From Leptodontidium sp. MPI-SDFR-AT-0119 (Eukaryota; Ascomycota; Leotiomycetes; Helotiales; Leptodontidiaceae): a DNA stretch of 64,000 nucleotides. The notes under the pieces were generated by a model. That model was not told the origin of the DNA and made no database searches. It was given only the letters and a program-made list of their open reading frames with translations. The stretch's first letter is position 1; every line of letters begins with the position of its first letter. Position numbers and translations under genes: made by a program. Shown in pieces: positions 1 to 11,458 of this stretch. The DNA is taken from assembly GCA_020726505.1 (NCBI GenBank), contig JAHLEZ010000021.1:1099562-1163561 (forward strand), in the 5' to 3' direction.

Positions 1-440
1 TTAAAACGACATTTGAAGCGAAACTGGTAGGATCTTCGCGGCGTTACTGGGCGTTGCCCGACGTCGCAGCCTCGCAGCATCCTCCCATCTCGACCAATTC
101 AACATAAAGTGAATATGCTAGATCACGCCACCTGAAAATAGTCGTGCCTTTTGCGCTTCTGTGAAGTTTTTACCCTTGCTTGGATCTGCACACTGAAGCG
201 CCAAATATATTTCTATAAAGCACCACTTGCCCCCCGGCACGGAGTCACTTCGACGGTCGACCTCCTGCGCGCAAGATCCTCGATAGCTGACCGTACTCGA
301 AACGACCGCTTCGATGACTACGAGTCTCAGGAAAATCGAATCACACCAAAAGGTCCGCGTTGCTCCAACATCCACGGGACATTCTGCGAATCGAGCCACC
401 AACCGCCCTATATCTTGAGCCATTAACTACGTCTCTCAGC
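1..440. other. Window edge, no gene seen
   Basis: Short overlapping ORFs on both strands lack recognisable protein features. The last part is probably the 5' flank of the 2EXR gene starting at 441. Confidence 0.5.
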
Positions 441-1424
441 ATGTCTCAACTCAACCTGGAGTTGTCGCTCCGGAGCTTATTTAAGATCCTTAGGCTCAGT
501 GCAGATGTGGCTCAGAAGAGGAATATAGCCTTCATTTCTGCCCAGTTAGCTAGATATTCGAAGACCGCTTCACCAGAGCTCCTCAACATGATGGCAAACT
601 ATGAAAATATCAAGGAGATCAGTCAGCGAGACCTCGAAGACTTTCTACGTAGCATCATGGCAAGCAATGCTGGTGACAACGCAATCGGCGCGGCGGCAGC
701 CACACTCAAACAAGAGGAAGGATTCCCCATGTTTCCAAAACTCCCCAAGGAGCTTCGCATTGAAATCGTACGTTATACCCCATTGCCCAGTTTCTATGCT
801 AACTGCCTTAACATCTAGTGGAAAAAGGCTCTCCCTGGCCCTCGCACGATCAACACCACCCGTAGACCCGAGTTCATCTCAAGGTTTAATGCCACTTCGG
901 GATCTTCCCACAACTGCCTACTCACACTCAGATCTGTATGCAGAGAATCCATAGATGTCGTTTCGAAGAGATATGAAGCAATTCCATTCTCCAACTTCGC
1001 GTTGGCTACCACCTATTTCCCCCACCTAGCTCCAGCCAATCGCTTTATTCTGGTCGACAACAAGCAAGACGCCGTTCATTTCGAAGCCCAAGCCATCCGC
1101 CACTGCATCAACCAATGGGATGGGCGCGAGGAGACCAGAAAGATATTCAGTCTCACAAAGCACCTCCCAGAAGCAGGATTCAGTCTTACATCTCTCTCAC
1201 TTCCCGCAGCGATCGTAATCTACTCACAAACACCATTTGGAGCGGAAGGCATCGAATGGCTTGCTCAGTTTAAGTTCCTCCAAAAGATTACCTGGGTGGA
1301 GGATGGGAAAGAACATCATCCCGTTGTGGACACCATGTTACAGATTTTTGGTTCTTGGGAGGTAGTGATGTTTTCAATAAACAGGGGTTTTTGGTATATC
1401 GCTGGAACAATACTCTCAACATGA
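441..1424 (+). CDS. 2EXR-domain protein, two exons, possible frameshifted C-terminus
   Basis: Coding 441-767 and 819-1424, giving 310 aa. The 51-nt intron starts GTACGT, has a CTAAC branch point and ends CTAG. Splicing creates the sequence FPKLPKELRIEIWKKALPGP, the hallmark of the fungal 2EXR domain, with the intron falling just before the tryptophan codon. The domain covers roughly residues 95-230; the first 95 residues are helical and charged. The ATG at 441 is the first in frame; upstream the frame opens only with a TTG. 2EXR proteins are abundant in filamentous ascomycetes and have no assigned biochemical role. The frame closes at 1424, but a protein-like continuation lies in another frame up to 1508, so the true end may differ. 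The family call is firm, the C-terminus is not. Confidence 0.8.
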
Positions 1425-1508
1425 ACCCTGGATTAAAGGGATTGGAAGGAGTTAAGCTTGAGTTTGTGGGCTTTGACAAGTCGAAAGAGCAATTACATCT
1501 TTGCATTT

Positions 1509-2436
1509 GAAATAATTAACTTAGCAACTGAATGCTAGAGGAAATGGAGAACAGAATTAACGGCTACGGCGATAAGAAGCAGATTGGAAGAGAATTGTTG
1601 GCTACTGGATATGGAGATGGGAATGAAGAATAGGAACAGAAGATAGCGAGGTTGGCTGAGTCTGAATGTCAATTAAGCCATAAATTGATGAGGAGTTCTA
1701 GGGAACCATCCCAAGCTCATATCGCGTAGACCACTATTTTAAAATAGAAGACATTAGTCAACGGAATTCTAGTTATTTCCTCTCAGTCGTAAGCTGGACT
1801 GTTGAGACGTAAATGTATGGTGGGAGACAAACCCGAATCGAATTTCCTAGACCCCTCCTTCTCTCAAGTTGAAAGGCCCTGAAGACCATCAGAATCAACG
1901 TCATGTGAAACGTTTATTTTGAAGTCTCGTAGTACCCCACGGGGGACCAACAAACTGTTTTGATAATCACCCGCCCAGAAGTTGAACGAATCTCTGGATC
2001 GAAACAAAACAAGCCAAGATAATAAGCGAGGTCATTCAACTCCAAAATTCAGTTCGACATATTTGCATGATGTCGCATTGGCTTTGGATTGGCTTTTATT
2101 AACACACCTCTTCACAAAAATTTCCAACAATCTCACGGTCATTTAAATTCATCAGAGGAGAGGTTGAATTCAATTCGAATTACGAGGTCACAGTTTTATT
2201 CTGCCCTCTGCCCACTAGCGCATGCTTTGCCCATTACCGCCATTTCGCGGCCTGAATTTCCCTCCGAGTCCCAAGTCCAGCTCGCTACTTTCAGCGCAAA
2301 AGAGTATAGCGTCCATGATCCCAGCTTGAGTCAAAGTTATCCAATTTGACAAGGCTACGCAGCAAATACCACCCACGCTACCTACTCTCTGCCTTCCCAC
2401 AGAAGAACGAGACTGCTGTCTGTCACAACCAGAGGC
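1509..2436. other. Intergenic, no gene recognised
   Basis: AT-rich stretch between the two 2EXR genes. It probably holds the 3' flank of the first and the promoter of the second. No repeats or RNA genes were recognised. Confidence 0.5.
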
Positions 2437-3488
2437 ATGCCCTCCGTGCGAAAGGGCACACTGGTTCCGAAGCTCAAGACAAAGTCCACGACTACTACCC
2501 AAACGCGCTCGAGATCGAAGGCGATGTCGAATGAGGACCAGGAGAGTGATGAGCATCTCGTGCCCTCAAAGTATCAGCACGCAGACACCACCTCCCAGGC
2601 CCTACCTATGACCTCAGCACCGAAATATCAGTCGCTGCCTCCGATGAAAGACACAACATACCAGCTCTGGGTACGAATAGCACAAATCTTGCTATTCCGG
2701 TCATGGGTCATGTTGCTGCGACTCGTTTCCCAAAATTCCCAAAGCTCCCCACCAAGTTGCGGATCAAGATTTGTGAGTATTATCTGCGTGAAATCTTCCT
2801 CTGTTAGAAAAATATACACCCACCCCCAAGGAAATCGCTCCCATTCCCTCTTCCAGGCTTTACTCAACACACAGCTAATCATCTACCATCCCCTAGGTAG
2901 CCCTACCTACCTGGTCCCCGAAACATCCAAGTCTACGAGCTCGGCTCCTGGCAAACCACCTACCAGCGCCCCTCAAAATGGTCTCACAAGCACCTCTTCC
3001 AGCTACGATCAACCTGCCAAGAAATTTACTTCCAAGTCACGAAGAAATACAGCGTCATCGCATTTGCCGACATGGGAATGAGCTTGAGCACCAGCCCCTT
3101 AGACCGTTTTGTCAGCTACCCATGTATCCTCATTAAAGACGACAAAAATACCATTCAATTCAGCGCCGGCATTTTCTGGAGCTACGCAGGTGGTCATAAC
3201 CCGATTACACCCAAGGCTCACCCGACTATTCGATCCATGGTTATTACAGTAGTCGCTCTTAGGTACCTGTACACTGACAGGAAAACCCGCCAGCTTGGGA
3301 CTTGGTTTGAGGGGTTCACTGGTTTACGGAAATTGATTGTGATAGATGGCTATGATTGGACACCTGAGACACCAGGACACTTCTTCGAGGCTGTGTCAGA
3401 GACTGGCTGGCTGCGACAGGTTGATGTTCCAGGTTTTAAGGAGGTGTTGAGTAGGGCTACCAGAGTTGAACATTGTATGAGCACATAG
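2437..3488 (+). pseudogene. 2EXR-domain gene, probably degenerate
   Basis: The region carries the 2EXR signature in two pieces. At about 2730-2773 the frame reads FPKFPKLPTKLRIKI. From about 2898 another frame reads YLPGPRNIQVYELGSWQTTY and stays open to the stop at 3488. Between them is a putative intron with a good GTGAGT donor. Joining it to the nearest acceptor (CCCCTAG) does not restore the LPGPR frame. Where the conserved W-x-x-x-LPGPR region should start, the in-frame codon is TAG. A shorter product using the AG at about 2929 would keep frame but lose LPGPRN. From the ATG at 2437, a 47-nt intron beginning GTATCA near 2571 would be needed to enter the domain frame. I read this as a decaying paralogue of the gene at 441; an unusual splice form remains possible. 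Confidence 0.6.
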
Positions 3489-4008
3489 CTAGTGTAGAGG
3501 TAGAAATATTGATGTTTGAAGAGAGGTATGACTTAACCGCTGATAATATCGAGTAAAATATTTGCTGGTTTGTAATTAATCTCAAGTAGGATCTTGTTGT
3601 TGCGCGCCAGCTTTCATAGCTTACACATGGGGCGACAGTGATGGATTTATTGGGATTCACGGTCGTCTCCTCGAAGCAGCAGATGTATTGCTTTCACATC
3701 GACCAACAAAGAGAGTCCTTCTAATTCTAACCGGGGCCTTGTCCTTTATTATAAAGGATAATTTCTTATTAGTATGTGGTGTTTGGCATAATTCATTTCT
3801 TCGAACTAGCTCCAATCCTCCTGCAATGCCTAGCCTTCGAGAGCACCTAGAATTTCTGATCGTGTCTTTCAAATAAGATTCAAGGGCAAGCGTTCTATTT
3901 CTTGTACGAAGTATCAGCTAAGAAAACATGATTGCGCAAATTCCTAGGACGGAGAATAGATATCAATTCAATTGTTTTCCCTCCAGTGGCCTTCCCGAAA
4001 ACAAGTCT
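3489..4008. other. Intergenic, convergent 3' ends
   Basis: Lies between the 3' ends of the second 2EXR gene (plus) and the peroxidase gene (minus). Only short ORFs without recognisable features are present. Confidence 0.5.
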
Positions 4009-5008
4009 TCACATAACGTTGCAGTACGAAGGCAAAATGCTCGTGACTGCACTTGTGACAGCATGAACAGTTCCAAGTCCAACTTCAGTAGCCTCGTCAG
4101 CTTTATGCTCGTTCGCAGTAGTGAGACTGAAAATGAGATGATTCATCTGAGTCTGTGTGAGTGGTTGCTCAAGTGGCCTCCAACCCTCCTTGAATGGTAG
4201 TCTTTCCTCTTCTGTATAATTGTCAGTTTCCTTCAAATCTTGGTCAAATCGTGCTGAGGAAGGAGGTCATCCACTCACCGAACAACACTTTCAAGTACTC
4301 AAGTGGGATCTTGCCATCTTTCGGATCTCCAAGGATACCAAGAAACAGGGCAGACTCGCCATAGCCTGTGAAGGAAAATTGTCAGTATTCTCGTTTCAAA
4401 ATCTAGGTCAGGTTTTCGCTCACTCAAGATAAATTCCTTAATCCCATACTGAAACTCCTTCCCCGCATCACCATGCGCTTTCTTCGCCGCCATAACCCTC
4501 TCATACCTAGCCTTACTCACACTCTGAAAGTCCGTCTCGGTCCTCTCCCCATAACTCTTCATCACACCCTCCCAGACACTCTTATCAAACGAGTAATTAT
4601 CACCAAACGCTACGTCGTTCCTCGAAAGTGAGACGTCATGTTCGATCACGCCGTGTTTCCTAAGATGGTCCAGGTCGAAGGAGTGAGCGCTGTGGTCAGG
4701 GTTGGTGGTTAGTGCCCCGGTCGCGAAGACATTCGCGATTTTGGAGTCGAGGTTTATGGATTGTGTGAGTACGGAGACGATTTGTCCCTTTGTGATGTCT
4801 TTTCCATTGTGTGGGAGGATGTGGTGGTTGGAGAGGGCGTTTATCATTGGGCAGGGTGAGCGGACTGGTTTGTGTCAATATAGTTTTCCATCAAAGAAAG
4901 TTCATACAATGGAGGTAGTTGGAATGAAATCATACCATCGCCATCTCCAGCGGGTTCCCATTTAGTCCAGTCGATGGGTGGATGACCAGCAGGAGTTCCG
5001 GTCGCCAT
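4009..5008 (-). CDS. Heme-thiolate peroxidase (peroxidase family 2, chloroperoxidase/peroxygenase-like)
   Basis: Four exons on the minus strand: 5008-4936, 4864-4424, 4365-4279 and 4211-4009, total 804 nt, 267 aa. All introns are GT-AG. Splicing restores the family motifs. PCP lies at about residues 27-29 in VRSPCPMINALSNHH, whose cysteine is the proximal heme thiolate. EHD lies at about residue 97, the metal-binding and acid-base segment of short peroxygenases and chloroperoxidase. A late ERLPFKEGWRPLE segment closes the domain. Members use H2O2 to halogenate or hydroxylate organic substrates; some act in mycotoxin pathways (StcC). No signal peptide is seen, so an intracellular role is likely. 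It is divergent from the HET gene at 5789. The exact substrate cannot be told. Confidence 0.9.
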
Positions 5009-5788
5009 TTCAAGAAACTTGGCTGTTTTGGAGGGATTGTTTGATTTGTGAGAGCTCAGCTATTTGTAACTACAAATATTTGAGAGAGAGAATTGAAAGA
5101 GGACTGACATGATGTTTAAGTAGATCCTTCTGTTCTAACAAGGCTGGGGAACTTGAAGGCATGACGCATGTGCTGTTCAGTTGTCAGCAGCTAGTTCAGC
5201 CTTCCCCCACGAATGTGATTCTTCAGGCCATAAACCGTCGTAGTTACACCACACCCTTGAAATTGCATATGTACCTCGATGTTTTCACCACTCTCCTCTG
5301 TTAATGGCAAGCTGAGCGAGGCGCGACATTCATGCATGTGATTTTCAGCTGGCGATGGCACCAATCAGGGCAGGACGGTTTGTCAGACATTTAATTAGAC
5401 TGCATACACTACCCAAGTTCCATGTATGTTGGTTTCAGTGTGTGCGGATAGTCTGTTAGCTTTCGCTTGTATCCGTTCAGACGATTGAGATTAGGTGTAT
5501 TGTTTATTCATTCGTTCCGCTCGCTAAAAGTCGTTGATGCGGAATTATTGAAAAGGGGGGAGATTGACCCACTGAACCTGATTGGTGGGGTGAAAACGTG
5601 ACCTGCATGTAGGCGCCTCCCCCATTCTCACCCAGGCGGCAGCGAGGTCAAGCCTCGTGCGGCTGAACTTCTCACGATTTGAGATGGCCCCTTTCCAGAT
5701 AATATCTTCTTCGCATGTATTGCATACTGATTGCATCTAAATGTGTTGAGGGTTAATGTAATTCTCGAAAGCACATGTCCGTCTAAGA
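5009..5788. promoter_or_regulatory. Divergent intergenic region between peroxidase and HET genes
   Basis: 780 bp between two start codons facing away from each other. It must hold both promoters. No ORF with protein features and no clear repeat was seen. Confidence 0.45.
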
Positions 5789-8035
5789 ATGGCACCCAAA
5801 GAGCGAAGCTGCTTCACAAGAGCAGCTCTCTTCCTCCTCGACCTTGAAATTTTCATCATCCTCTACTTACCCGTAACATTCTACCGCGTATTCAAAGCTT
5901 GCACCACCAAAACCAAAACCCCAGCCTCCACCGCTCGCCAGCCAGAAGATGACAAAACAATATCCATCGCAACGAATGTGGTCTTCTCAGATGGGTACAC
6001 GCCATACGAAGACGCATCCCCATGTTCCCGCTGCCAAGCCATCAACCTCGCAGATCTGGTCTCAGAATCTGGATACGCCCATTGCAAGACCTACGATGAA
6101 TTGCAATCGGCTGCTAAGAACGGGTGTAAGATGTGTACGCTGCTCATACTAGCTATTGAGCGTAGCGAAGCGAGGAAGACGGCAACTTTTTGGATGAGCT
6201 TCAGGTCTACGAAGTATCAATCGCGGCCTACGCTGACTTTGGTTTCGCGAGGTAGTGGTAGGGATGGGGGGTTGAAATCTGATCTTGTAGAAGTTAAGTT
6301 GGAGAAGTTGGATGGGACATATGACGGGCCGAGGAAAGTAAAGAGGAGTGAGCTGTTGGCTGTGGTGGGCTTGTATGCTGATGCGGGTATGTTGACTTGC
6401 AGCTCTGCTTATGCCTCTTAGAGGAAGGGACTTTGGTGTTGATGGTCTCTAGATTCACCTGCGCAGGCTTCGATATCTGGACGTCGAATTCTATGTGATT
6501 CTTCTGCTACGGATGCGATATCCATGCGAGAGAGATGGATCAAAGAGATCCTACGTGCAGATGACATTGCACAGCAACACAACCAAATCAGTAATGAAGA
6601 ACTACCAAAACGAGTACTCGACATTTCCCAACAGTCAGAAGACGAGGAAGATATGATCAAACTCATCGAAATCGACAACGCAGCCCCCATAAAAGGCAGA
6701 TATATAGCACTAAGCCACTGCTGGGGTCGCGAGGGGCATTTCCGCCTCACAGAATCCACCCTCAACCATATGAAAACAGGGCTCCCAACATCTAGCCTGG
6801 CAAAGAACTTCCGTGACGCCATCACTATCACTCGCCTCCTCGGCCTGCGCTATCTTTGGATCGACGCTCTCTGCATCTTGCAAGACTCGCAAACGGACTG
6901 GGAACTAGAGTCCGCCAAGATGGGCCGGTACTACGAGAAAGCCTGGCTGACAATCGCTGCCGGGATGTCAGACGGCGGAAAGGACGGTTTGTTGTCGAAG
7001 CGGAGTCCGCATGGTCTGGCACATATCCGACTGAAAGTTTGGGCGAACGCGGCGAGGAATTCGGGTTTAGGGCAGAAATTCACGGTATATTTTGCTCTGG
7101 ATCCTATCAAGCCCTCGACGCAATGCCCGATCCGGACGAGGGGATGGACGTTCCAGGAAGAGCTGCTGTCAAGGCGGTATCTGAGTTTCGAGACGACGCA
7201 GACGTATTTGAGATGTGGCACAATTGTACATCATGAGTGTGGCAGGCAGGACGATTTGTTGAAGGATGAGTCGCCGTTTATGGAGGGTGAGCAACTTCTG
7301 CAGAGGAAAGATTGGTTAGAGATCGTGAGGAGGTATAGTAGTCGTAATTTGACGAAGGAGTCGGATAAGTTGCCTGCGTTGTCGGGGCTTGCCCATGAGT
7401 ATTGTGCGAGGTGGGGTGATGAATATTTAGCTGGGCTGTGGAGGAAGGATCTGTGTAGGGATTTGCTGTGGAGGAGGAATGAGAGGTATGCTTTGCCTGA
7501 GCCAAGACGGCCTGAAGAATATAGGGCGCCGAGTTGGTCGTGGGCGAGTTTGGATGGGAGAATAGAATTTGTAGGGCCGGGGAATACGCAAGATGAAGCG
7601 AAGATTAAGATCCAGAGTGTAAATATGGAGTTGGCTGGGAGAGACCCAATGGGTCAGGTATCTGGCGGAACGATCAAAGTGAGAGGCGTGGTTTCGAAGA
7701 TGGATTCCTATGGCAATATACCGAAACGACTGGGCATCAAGCTAAGGAAGCACTATGATGTGCCTGGGGAGGTCAAGCCGGAGACTCCCCCCAGGAGTCA
7801 GTATTTACTATGGGTTTGTAAGAATTCTGGTCTGATTCTAAGACGAGCGTTAGTCGACGCTGGGAGAGATACGGATTTTGTGGTTATGGCTTTGCCGAGA
7901 ATCGAGTTTGAACGTGTTGGGTATTTCTCGAGCAGGCCTTCAAACGAGCTGGATGAGTTCTGGTCGAATGTTAAGTTGGAGGATTGGCATGAGCATAGAA
8001 GATTCATATACCCAGAGGTAATATACCTCGTTTAG
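5789..8035 (+). CDS. HET-domain (heterokaryon incompatibility) protein
   Basis: Two exons, 5789-6386 and 6453-8035, 726 aa. The intron begins GTATGT and ends CTCTAG; splicing joins LYADADSPAQASISGRR in one frame. HET-domain motifs are clear: YIALSHCWG at about residue 282, GLRYLWIDALCILQD at about 330, and a third block around GWTFQEELLSRR. HET domains are found in fungal allorecognition proteins whose activation causes cell death when unlike mycelia fuse. Upstream, a Cys-containing segment near residue 80 precedes the HET core. A hydrophobic stretch lies near residues 11-35 (ALFLLDLEIFIILYLPVTFY), perhaps a signal anchor, which is not typical of soluble HET proteins. C-terminal of the HET domain there is no recognised partner domain. 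Confidence 0.93.
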
Positions 8036-8172
8036 GAAAGTCTAAAGAGATTCAAGGCCCAGGAAGATCATAGGTGATGCCATGGGAACGAGATTTTCCT
8101 TCAAAACTGACCGCGGGGTATATGAATGCTGTATTTCTACTTTTGTATATGTACATTAGATGTTTGATCCAC

Positions 8173-9871
8173 TTATATGTATTTATAAGGGTTCATGATG
8201 CCATTCTGAATACCAAGTTAGTACTTGCTCAGTGAGGATTGAAATTTGTAGACTTACCGGATCGTACAACTCCTTGATCTGCTTCATAAGCTTGATCATT
8301 GTCTCACTTCGACTGTACCCAATATAATTCTTCTTGGCCAGTCCCAAACCATGCTCGGCACTGATACTACCGTTCCTCTTGGCAATCCATTCATACACAA
8401 ATGGTTCCAACACTTTCTCGACTCGCTTGTCGTATCTTCGTACAGCCACATTGAGATGTAGGTTAGAGTCACCCATGTGGCCATAGCCCACAACATCGAC
8501 GACTGGGTGCTCATCAGTTTCTCCCATCAAGCCCGACGCCTGGATCTTCTCCTTGGTCTCTTCAACAAGAGCATACAGCTCATTGATAGGTATCGACAGA
8601 TCGTACTTGTAGACGCCACCCCAGTGCCCCAAACACTCGGGGACTCCTTCTCTCCATCCCCAAAGGGCTCTTACTTGCGTCTCATCTTGCGCAACTACAC
8701 CGTCGGTCACGATCTCGTTCTCCATGACGTGCTCGAGGAACTTCTCTAATTTCTCATTGTCGTGCTCAGAGTTCGAACCACTAGTCTCAATCAAGCAGTA
8801 GAAAGGGTGCTTCCCTTCCAGAGGTCGCTTGTTCTTGGTAACTTTGTGCACAAGATTCTGAGATTGGCTATCCATAAGTTCGAAGGCGGAAAGAATCTCA
8901 GATAGCTGTCCTTTAGCCTCCTTGAAAGCCTCCTGGACTTTCTCGTAAGACTCAAGACCAAAGAACGCAACGTTGATGGCTTTGGAGCGTTGGGGGCATA
9001 TTATCGAGACACCAGTGATGATGCCGATAGTTCCTTCGCCTCCGATAAACAATTGCTTGAGATCATATCCAGTATTATTCTTCCGCAACTTGGAGAGATC
9101 ATCAACAATCGTCCCATCTGGTAGAACTGCCTCAATTCCCAAAACATTTCCGTGAAGACTTCCGTATCGCAACAGTCTCAAACCTCCAGCATTGGTTGCA
9201 ACATTACCTCCAATATGGCAGGATCCCTTAGCTCCCAGGTCCAATGGGAAGATATATCCCTTCTCTGCGAGGTAGTTGTCGGTAACTTCCAAAATACACC
9301 CAGCGTCCACAACCAAAGCCCCAGAGACGTCATCAAAGGAGCGAATCTGGTTCATGCGGCTCATATTGATAACGATCTCATCGAAAACCGGTACGGATCC
9401 TCCAACCAACCCCGAGTTGCCACCCTGCGGTACCACAGCCAGCATATTGTCATTGCAGTATTTCAGCACTTTGCTCACTTCCTCCGTGGACCCAGGCTTC
9501 AGCACGAGCTTCGTATGTCCTCTATATTTCCGCATCCAGTCTCCATTGAAGGGCTCAATATCCTCGGTAGCATCTTTCGTTACGCCATCAATGATTGCTG
9601 AATCCTTTCCTAATAACTCCCTGAAGAACTTGACATGGTCTGGAGTAAGCCCCGCAAATTTCGAATTTCGTTGTATCTCGGGGTATGTTTCGGATGTGAA
9701 CTTGACGGCTTTTGAAGAGCTTGTTGTGCTCTTGGATGTGCTTTCGGTCTCCTCTGTTGAAGCTGTACTCTGCCACCGAATCTGGGGCAGAGCTCTGAAT
9801 TGTCGGGAACATGTTGATGGCGCGACTCGAGCTCTACGTAGAGCAAGAGTGACTCTCGACCGGCTTGCCAT
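8173..9871 (-). CDS. DLD2: Mitochondrial FAD-linked D-lactate / D-2-hydroxyglutarate dehydrogenase
   Basis: Exons 9871-8258 and 8205-8173, 548 aa. The last intron (GTAAGT, TACTAAC branch point, TTCAG) precedes an 11-codon exon that restores the conserved tail NGIMNPYKYI; read-through would give an unrelated end. The start is the ATG at 9871; the upstream in-frame TTG is not a start. The N-terminus is Arg/Ser-rich and amphipathic, suiting a mitochondrial presequence. The PCMH FAD-binding domain spans about residues 110-290 with PQGGNSGLVGGS. The C-terminal FAD-oxidase domain has GYGHMGDSNLHLNV and the AEHGLG flavin-site motif. The family oxidises D-2-hydroxyacids and passes electrons to acceptors such as cytochrome c. 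Which substrate dominates is not visible. It shares a 320-bp promoter region with the proteasome gene. Confidence 0.93.
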
Positions 9872-10191
9872 TTTGAATAGAATCAATTGAAGCTCTGCTT
9901 CTTGTTGTTAAGTAAAGAAATGCTTCAACTTGAGCCCCGAACCCGGTCATGGAATAGTGGGGAGTTGAAGTAAAGATCGGCTACACATCGGCTCTCAGCC
10001 TTGCCGTTGCAGCCTCACATCCAAGGCATCTTAATTGAGCTTCCGCGACTTCGTACGCGGGTGCAGCCTACTCAACTCAAACACCAAGCTCTACGAACAT
10101 CCATCCCATCAGCTTCTCAACAACCTCGTTCTCTCTTCACGATACTAACGAAGCTGCACCTTTGATACCCCTTCTCGACAAATCATAAATC
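9872..10191. promoter_or_regulatory. Shared divergent promoter, DLD2-like / proteasome alpha4
   Basis: 320 bp between the start codons of two divergent genes. It must hold both transcription starts. No single motif could be assigned. Confidence 0.55.
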
Positions 10192-11202
10192 ATGGCGTCA
10201 GGATACGATAGAGCTCTTTCAGGTAAGCTCAAGCTCCCGTTTGGCTGCATGTTGACCTTGAACTAACATCAATAAAGTCTTCAGGTTAGTTACCAGCTCC
10301 GCGTAAGCTTTGGATATATCCTAATGATGAAAAAAGTCCCGATGGACATGTCTTCCAGGTCGAATACGCGCTCGAGGCCGTAAAGAGAGGTACGACTAGA
10401 AGCTGAAGGATAGCCAGGAACAACAGCTAATGTACCTGCAGGAACATGTGCCGTTGGAGTGAAGGGGGCAGATATCGTCGTATTGGGGTGTGAGAAGCGC
10501 TCAGCCATGAAACTCCAAGATACCCGCATCACGCCTTCGAAGATTGGTCTTGTTGATACCCACGTCTGCCTCGCCTTCGCTGGACTGAACGCCGATGCGC
10601 GAATCTTAGTCGACAAGGCCAGATTAGAAGCACAATCCCATCGTTTGACTGTCGAGGATCCGGTTACGATAGAGTACATTACGAAGTACGTGGCTGGTGT
10701 TCAGCAGAGATATACGCAGAGTGGTGGTGTCAGACCGTTCGGAATCAGTACACTGATCGTTGGTTTCGACCCCAACGACAAGACCCCAAGACTGTACCAG
10801 ACCGAGCCATCAGGAATTTACTCCGCATGGTAGGTTCAATCACGCAGGACTCGTGGATTTTGCTAACGCACTCACAGGAAGGCAAATGCAATCGGCAGAT
10901 CCAGCAAGACAGTCCGCGAATTCCTAGAGAGAAACCACAAGGATGATATGGATCGCGAGGCTACAATCAAGTTGACTATCAAGTCGTTATTGGAGGTTGT
11001 GCAGACCGGAGCTAAGAACATTGAGATTGCTATCATGGCACCAGGAAAGCTCCTCGAGATGTTGCCAGTGGAGGATATTGAGGCTTATGTCAAGAACATT
11101 GAGCAGGAGAAGGTTGAGGAGGCTGCTAAGAAGAAGAACACCAGGACACCAGGTTCTGGAAATGCTGCGATCTTGACGAGACCTGCTGAGGGCAGCAGTT
11201 AG
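10192..11202 (+). CDS. PRE6: 20S proteasome subunit alpha4 (alpha type-7), with 7-nt microexon
   Basis: Five exons: 10192-10222, 10278-10284, 10337-10389, 10442-10829 and 10878-11202, total 804 nt, 267 aa. The second exon is only seven nucleotides (TCTTCAG). It is needed to rebuild the alpha-subunit N-terminus [20 protein letters not shown], which gates the 20S pore. The rest matches alpha4/PSMA7: [16 protein letters not shown] segment (here [20 protein letters not shown]), [33 protein letters not shown] and a Glu/Lys-rich tail. Alpha subunits are non-catalytic; they form the outer rings and dock the 19S cap. The tail after about residue 240 has an extra Thr/Gly/Pro segment. The subunit assignment rests on those segments. 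Confidence 0.95.
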
Positions 11203-11458
11203 GAGGGCTACTGTGCTGAGCTTGCACCATCTCATAGAGCCATTGTACAATAGAAAAATGAGCGATGAAGACTTCTACCATGCTTCCATTCGTTCAACTT
11301 TTGGTCCTTAGAGGTCGCGCACATTTCATCTGCACCTAGGGCTTGAAGAGCAGCAAGTGTCCGCCACGCCTTGTTTTCCGTCCATCATAAATCATAAACA
11401 CCATCCCAATCCCATGCCGCTAAATCAAACCCCAAACCAGCCCCGATCCAGTATCTTT

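Noticed and set aside
9276..9890. 204-aa plus-strand ORF antisense to the DLD2-like gene
   Set aside because: It mirrors a conserved enzyme on the other strand and has no protein features of its own.
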